A stretch of DNA of 8,552 nucleotides from the NCBI GenBank assembly GCA_002501885.1, contig DAON01000030.1, positions 1 to 8,552 of the forward strand. Reading direction: 5' to 3'. The notes below the pieces were generated by a model. It did not search any database. It was not told the DNA's origin and was given only the letters and a program-made list of their open reading frames with translations. How positions within the stretch are numbered: position 1 is the stretch's first letter; each line of letters begins with the position of its first letter. This document shows positions 6,480 through 8,552 of this stretch, piece by piece. This DNA is from Euryarchaeota archaeon UBA220 (lineage in GTDB: Archaea; Thermoplasmatota; Poseidoniia; Poseidoniales; Thalassarchaeaceae). The position numbers and the translations under genes are program-made.

Positions 6480-6680
6480 ATGTCTGAAGATGAGCAAAGA
6501 GAATCCAAATTGAAGGTGGCGGCTATTGTCGCTGTTCTGTTCGAGATATCTACGGGTGAGTCGCTCACGCCTTCTGGGCAACGGGACTCTGGTAAAGCTT
6601 GGTCAAAGGATCACCGAAGGGTCCTGATTGGAAGGAGGAATTTGTTTCGTGCGCGTACGCGCAGGAGTACATCGAGGTGA
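6480..6680 (+). CDS. Small basic protein of the carboxylase operon (gamma/epsilon-like linker, tentative)
   Basis: The 66 residues have an acidic, Lys-containing start, a short hydrophobic or amphipathic stretch (about 11-22, LKVAAIVAVLFE), a polar middle, and a very basic C-terminus (WSKDHRRVLIGRRN, then an Arg-rich end). A similar order of helix, linker, Trp, GR and a final Arg occurs in small proteins encoded beside decarboxylase or acyl-CoA carboxylase carboxyltransferases in other prokaryotes, thought to help assemble the complex. That comparison is from memory and is weak. A GGAG lies 5 bases before the ATG. The gene starts 9 bases after pccB and ends 4 bases before the biotin carrier gene, so it is almost surely co-translated with them. 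A 14-bp perfect palindrome lies within its 3' part. Confidence 0.6.
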   Translation: MSEDEQRESKLKVAAIVAVLFEISTGESLTPSGQRDSGKAWSKDHRRVLIGRRNLFRARTRRSTSR

Positions 6681-6684
6681 GGCA

Positions 6685-7080
6685 ATGACGGTCAAGAGGA
6701 GAGTCACTGTCGATGGAGAGGTTTTCGAAGTCGAATTGGAGAAATTGGAAGATGGCTGGAGAGTCGGCGTTGCTGATTCCCAATTTGAAGTTCAAGTGGA
6801 ACAGGAAAGAGAGATGAGTCCAAAGAGGGGTTCTCGAACACGAACTAGTTCCGCTAAATCTGGGACGATTTCTTCACCGATTCCCGGAAAGGTGGTGTCG
6901 ATTCACATTTCCGTAGGGGATGAGGTCCAGGAGGGTTCAGTACTGATGATACTTGAGGCAATGAAGATGCAGAATGAGGTTCAGGCTCCAATCTCAGGAA
7001 CTATTGCCGAATTGAATTGCCAAACTGGAGACAACATCGAAGCCAATTCTCCCCTAGTTGTAATCACTCCTGAAGAGTAA
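6685..7080 (+). CDS. Biotin carboxyl carrier protein of acyl-CoA carboxylase
   Basis: Carries covalently bound biotin between the biotin carboxylase and the carboxyltransferase. The 131 residues have an N-terminal beta-rich region (1-40), a basic Ser/Thr/Arg linker (about 44-60), and a C-terminal biotinyl domain from SSPIPGKV (63-70) to the end. The biotin attachment motif EAMKM is at 91-95, so Lys94 would be modified. The matching turn on the other side of the domain, APISGTI, follows at 101-107. The ATG at 6685 is chosen because GAGGTGA lies 4 bases upstream; an earlier ATG at 6628 would overlap the previous gene by 53 bases. The gene completes a carboxyltransferase, small protein, carrier order. 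The biotin carboxylase itself is not in the window. Confidence 0.93.
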   Translation: MTVKRRVTVDGEVFEVELEKLEDGWRVGVADSQFEVQVEQEREMSPKRGSRTRTSSAKSGTISSPIPGKVVSIHISVGDEVQEGSVLMILEAMKMQNEVQAPISGTIAELNCQTGDNIEANSPLVVITPEE

Positions 7081-7085
7081 TCGGA

Positions 7086-7358
7086 GTGATTCAGAGAGTT
7101 CAAGAGAAGAAAGTGCTAGGGCCGTTCGTGGCTAGGTGCGACTATCCGGGATGCAAGAGTGATGGACCCCTAGTCAGTAGACTATCTCCTGAGGGATTTC
7201 TAGTGGCCACTGGTAGCAAGGCTTACTCTTTCCGAGAGGCGTATCGAAGATTTCACTACTGCGAAACTCACCATGACGAATTGATGGCTTCGGTTTGGAA
7301 TAGAGTTCGAGATGCTGAAGATAAGGGAGATGATCACATTGCACCTACATCTGTATGA
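7086..7358 (+). CDS. Hypothetical 90-residue protein with a possible Cys/His zinc site
   Basis: I do not recognise this family. The soluble 90-residue protein has CDYPGC (Cys18, Cys23) and, after about 35 residues, HYCETHH (His57, Cys59, His62, His63). A C-x4-C plus C-x2-H arrangement could bind one zinc ion, forming a small treble-clef or zinc-ribbon-like knuckle. The segment between them (SRLSPEGFLVATGSKAYSF) looks like a beta hairpin. The C-terminus is acidic. The GTG at 7086 starts 5 bases after the biotin carrier gene stop, so the gene is probably the last of the carboxylase operon. The GTG lies too close to a GGAG to be a good start, and the GTG at 7113 is an alternative. The linkage may be positional only. 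Confidence 0.6.
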   Translation: MIQRVQEKKVLGPFVARCDYPGCKSDGPLVSRLSPEGFLVATGSKAYSFREAYRRFHYCETHHDELMASVWNRVRDAEDKGDDHIAPTSV

Positions 7359-7369
7359 TATTAGGCTCC

Positions 7370-7406
7370 ATTCAACTGCGTTCTCAACATTATCGCATAG
7401 TTGAAT
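7370..7406. terminator. Inverted repeat between convergent genes, possible bidirectional terminator
   Basis: ATTCAACT at 7370-7377 and AGTTGAAT at 7399-7406 are perfect inverted copies. The stem can extend inward by GCG/CGC (7378-7380 with 7394-7396) across a 2-base bulge, leaving a 13-base loop. It lies in the 65-base gap between the end of the carboxylase operon (7358) and the end of aIF6 (7424), where both strands need transcription to stop. No long T run follows, and archaeal terminators often lack hairpins, so function is uncertain. Confidence 0.4.
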
Positions 7407-7423
7407 AGAATGAATCAATGACT

Positions 7424-8086
7424 CTAGATTAATCCTAGGGCATCCTCGATTCGGTTTAACTCTGGCCCCGTAGAGCCAGATCCAACTAAGGCATGAGTAT
7501 TACTGGCTGCGCAACCTGCTCCAACAAATGGTGATCCGAAAGTCACAGTACCAACCATTACTGGTACTTTCATTACTGACTCAATTGCTTCTGCTTCTTC
7601 CCTAGTAATATCAGGATGCGCCAGAACGCCATTGCCATTTGCGACTATCATACTCCCTACGGTGTCGTGTCCTGCAACTTTGGAATGCATCGCATTGACC
7701 CCTAGAACTTCTGAAATCATCTCTACTCCCTCTTGAGGGACCACGGGGCTAACCACTGCTCCGTGTTCATTGCATTCCATTAGGTTCCCAGCAGCATTCA
7801 TACCACTTTCTAGAACTACGACATCACAGAAACTAGTAAGTTCGTCCAAATCTTCTTCGGTGGCAATATCGGCGACGGCTATTCCCTTTCCATTACCTCT
7901 CAATAAACTGCCAAGTAGAGAAGATCCCCCTACCAGGAAAGGATGCATTTCCATCTCAAATGACTGAGTTATCATCTCGATTGATGCATCATCGAGTGAG
8001 CGAGGATAGAATAGGACATCATCAACTACAGAGAGATATACTCCGACTTGGGTATGTCCCAAAATATCGCCTGTGCTGATTGCCAT
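7424..8086 (-). CDS. eif6: Translation initiation factor 6 (aIF6), ribosomal subunit anti-association factor
   Basis: Binds the large ribosomal subunit and blocks joining of the small subunit; also tied to large-subunit maturation. The 220 residues have the normal length and the repeated pentein pattern: blocks such as FLVGGSSLLGSLLRGNGKGI (50-69), SKVAGHDTVGSMIVANGNGV and GTVTFGSPFVGAGCAASN, each a strand-turn unit of the fivefold propeller. The family GGSS(L/I)(L/I)GS motif and a GN-x-x-x-C-N block are clear. The ATG at 8086 has GGGTG about 4 bases upstream. It lies 55 bases behind the 5S rRNA gene on the same strand and converges with the carboxylase operon, so it is not in the ribosomal protein cluster where aIF6 is often found. 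An AT-rich block at 8114-8123 could serve as its promoter. Confidence 0.95.
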   Translation of the reverse strand: MAISTGDILGHTQVGVYLSVVDDVLFYPRSLDDASIEMITQSFEMEMHPFLVGGSSLLGSLLRGNGKGIAVADIATEEDLDELTSFCDVVVLESGMNAAGNLMECNEHGAVVSPVVPQEGVEMISEVLGVNAMHSKVAGHDTVGSMIVANGNGVLAHPDITREEAEAIESVMKVPVMVGTVTFGSPFVGAGCAASNTHALVGSGSTGPELNRIEDALGLI

Positions 8087-8113
8087 ATTTCACCCGGTGG
8101 TCATGGCTGTTGA

Positions 8114-8123
8114 TTTTCAAAAA
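8114..8123 (-). promoter_or_regulatory. AT-rich block: possible 5S terminator and/or aIF6 promoter element
   Basis: On the minus strand this reads TTTTTGAAAA. It begins about 19 bases after the inferred 3' end of 5S rRNA and ends 27 bases before the aIF6 ATG. A run of five T is typical of archaeal rRNA terminators, and the distance to aIF6 also suits a TATA element. Which role applies, or both, cannot be decided from sequence alone. Confidence 0.3.
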
Positions 8124-8141
8124 GTTGCGGGGTGAAGGAGA

Positions 8142-8262
8142 GTGGCACAGCGACGAACTTTCCCGTGGGCTTTCGCGCCACAGTACAGGAAACGACGCAG
8201 GAGGGCTTGACTTCCGGGTTCGGTATGGGACCGGGTAGGACCCCTCCGCTATGGCCGTGCAC
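8142..8262 (-). rRNA. 5S ribosomal RNA
   Basis: The minus strand carries the conserved 5S core: GGCCATAGCGG near the 5' end, CCCGGTCCCATACCGAACC in the loop B/C region, GGAAGTCAAGCCC, and GCGCGAAAGCCC followed by CGGGAAAGT. The ends are placed by helix I: GTGCACGG at the 5' side pairs with CTGTGCCAC at the 3' side with one bulged C, giving 121 bases, normal for 5S. It lies about 70 bases behind the 23S gene. A CATATCAA about 22-29 bases before the 5' end may be a separate TATA element, so it may be transcribed with 23S or alone. End positions are inferred to within a few bases. Confidence 0.93.
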
Positions 8263-8304
8263 AACTCTTCCTTCGAATGTGAATTGATATGCTCTTTTGG
8301 ACAG

Positions 8305-8320
8305 AGGCCCACAAGGGCCT
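8305..8320 (-). repeat. Short stem-loop in the 23S-5S spacer
   Basis: AGGCCC and GGGCCT form a perfect 6-base-pair stem around a 4-base loop. It lies between the inferred 3' end of 23S rRNA and the 5' end of 5S rRNA, where processing signals are expected. No partner sequence upstream of 23S is available, so a processing role is only a possibility. Confidence 0.35.
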
Positions 8321-8332
8321 TGGTGTTGTAGA

Positions 8333-8552
8333 TTTTTGATGATGCTCGGGGGGTTAGTGCAGCTGGGCTGAAGACCTCGGCGAACCTCGGTCCTTACACC
8401 CGCTGTCTATCAATCTCGTCTTTTACGAGTCCCCTGAGGTGCCTCGTCTTTCGGGCGACTTCGAGCTTAGATGCTTTCAGCTCTTATCCGCATGGAGCGT
8501 GGCTACCCAGCATTGCCTTGTCAGACAACTGGTAAACTAGTGGCTCCGAGCC
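8333..8552 (-). rRNA. 23S ribosomal RNA, 3' end (partial)
   Basis: The minus strand reads through the conserved last domain of large-subunit rRNA: GCTGGGTAGCCACGCTCC, GATAAGAGCTGAAAGCATCT AAGC, then GACGAGGCACCTCAGGGGAC, GTAAAAGACGAGATTGATAG, GGGTGTAAG, TTCAGCCCAGCTGCACTAAC and CGAGC. The GACGAG and TTGATAGAC blocks fit archaeal 23S. The 5' part lies beyond the window. The 3' end is placed about 11 bases past CGAGC by analogy with other 23S genes, so it may be off by several bases. 23S leads 5S on the same strand; whether 16S lies upstream cannot be seen. Confidence 0.93.

Noticed and set aside
8022..8312. Minus-strand protein frame across 5S rRNA
   Set aside because: It overlaps a clear 5S rRNA gene and the start of aIF6, and has no protein family features.
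1..8552. CRISPR arrays, tRNA genes and insertion sequences
   Set aside because: No regularly spaced direct repeats, no cloverleaf-like sequence and no transposase-like reading frame or paired terminal repeats were seen.

Overview
The window most likely comes from an archaeon. It carries an archaeal-type translation factor 6 gene (aIF6), archaeal-style 5S and 23S rRNA sequence, and close-packed genes with archaeal-type ribosome binding sites. The mid-range base composition, AGG/AGA arginine codons, CTA leucine codons, and an aerobic propionyl-CoA/methylmalonyl-CoA pathway would fit a marine Thermoplasmatota lineage (Marine Group II/III, Poseidoniia-like). That placement is an inference that a 23S or aIF6 tree would test. 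No mobile element, tRNA or CRISPR array was seen.

Layout. (1) Positions 1-894, plus strand: a two-cluster ferredoxin domain protein, a small two-helix membrane protein whose start codon is unclear, and a minimal O6-alkylguanine-DNA alkyltransferase. (2) Positions 891-4808, minus strand, read from right to left: the B12-binding subunit of methylmalonyl-CoA mutase, the MeaB GTPase, a dolichol/phytol-kinase-like membrane protein, a 40-residue single-helix membrane protein, and an asparagine synthetase family amidotransferase. (3) Positions 4917-7358, plus strand: propionyl-CoA carboxylase beta chain, a small basic linker-like protein, a biotin carboxyl carrier protein, and a 90-residue protein with a possible zinc site. 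(4) Positions 7424-8552, minus strand: 23S rRNA (3' end only), 5S rRNA and aIF6.

The metabolic core is the divergent pair around position 4860. Rightward, the carboxyltransferase and biotin carrier would turn propionyl-CoA into methylmalonyl-CoA. Leftward, the B12 subunit and its GTPase chaperone serve the mutase that turns methylmalonyl-CoA into succinyl-CoA. The biotin carboxylase, the large mutase subunit and the epimerase are not in the window. An 18-bp near-perfect palindrome lies in the shared intergenic region and could be a common operator.

The points most worth checking are that palindrome, the small protein between carboxyltransferase and biotin carrier, a Gln where asparagine synthetase B normally has its proposed catalytic Glu, the two very small membrane genes, the unusually high frequency of the tetranucleotide CTAG, and the aIF6 gene sitting directly behind the large-subunit rRNA genes. 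No clearly new multi-gene system was found.
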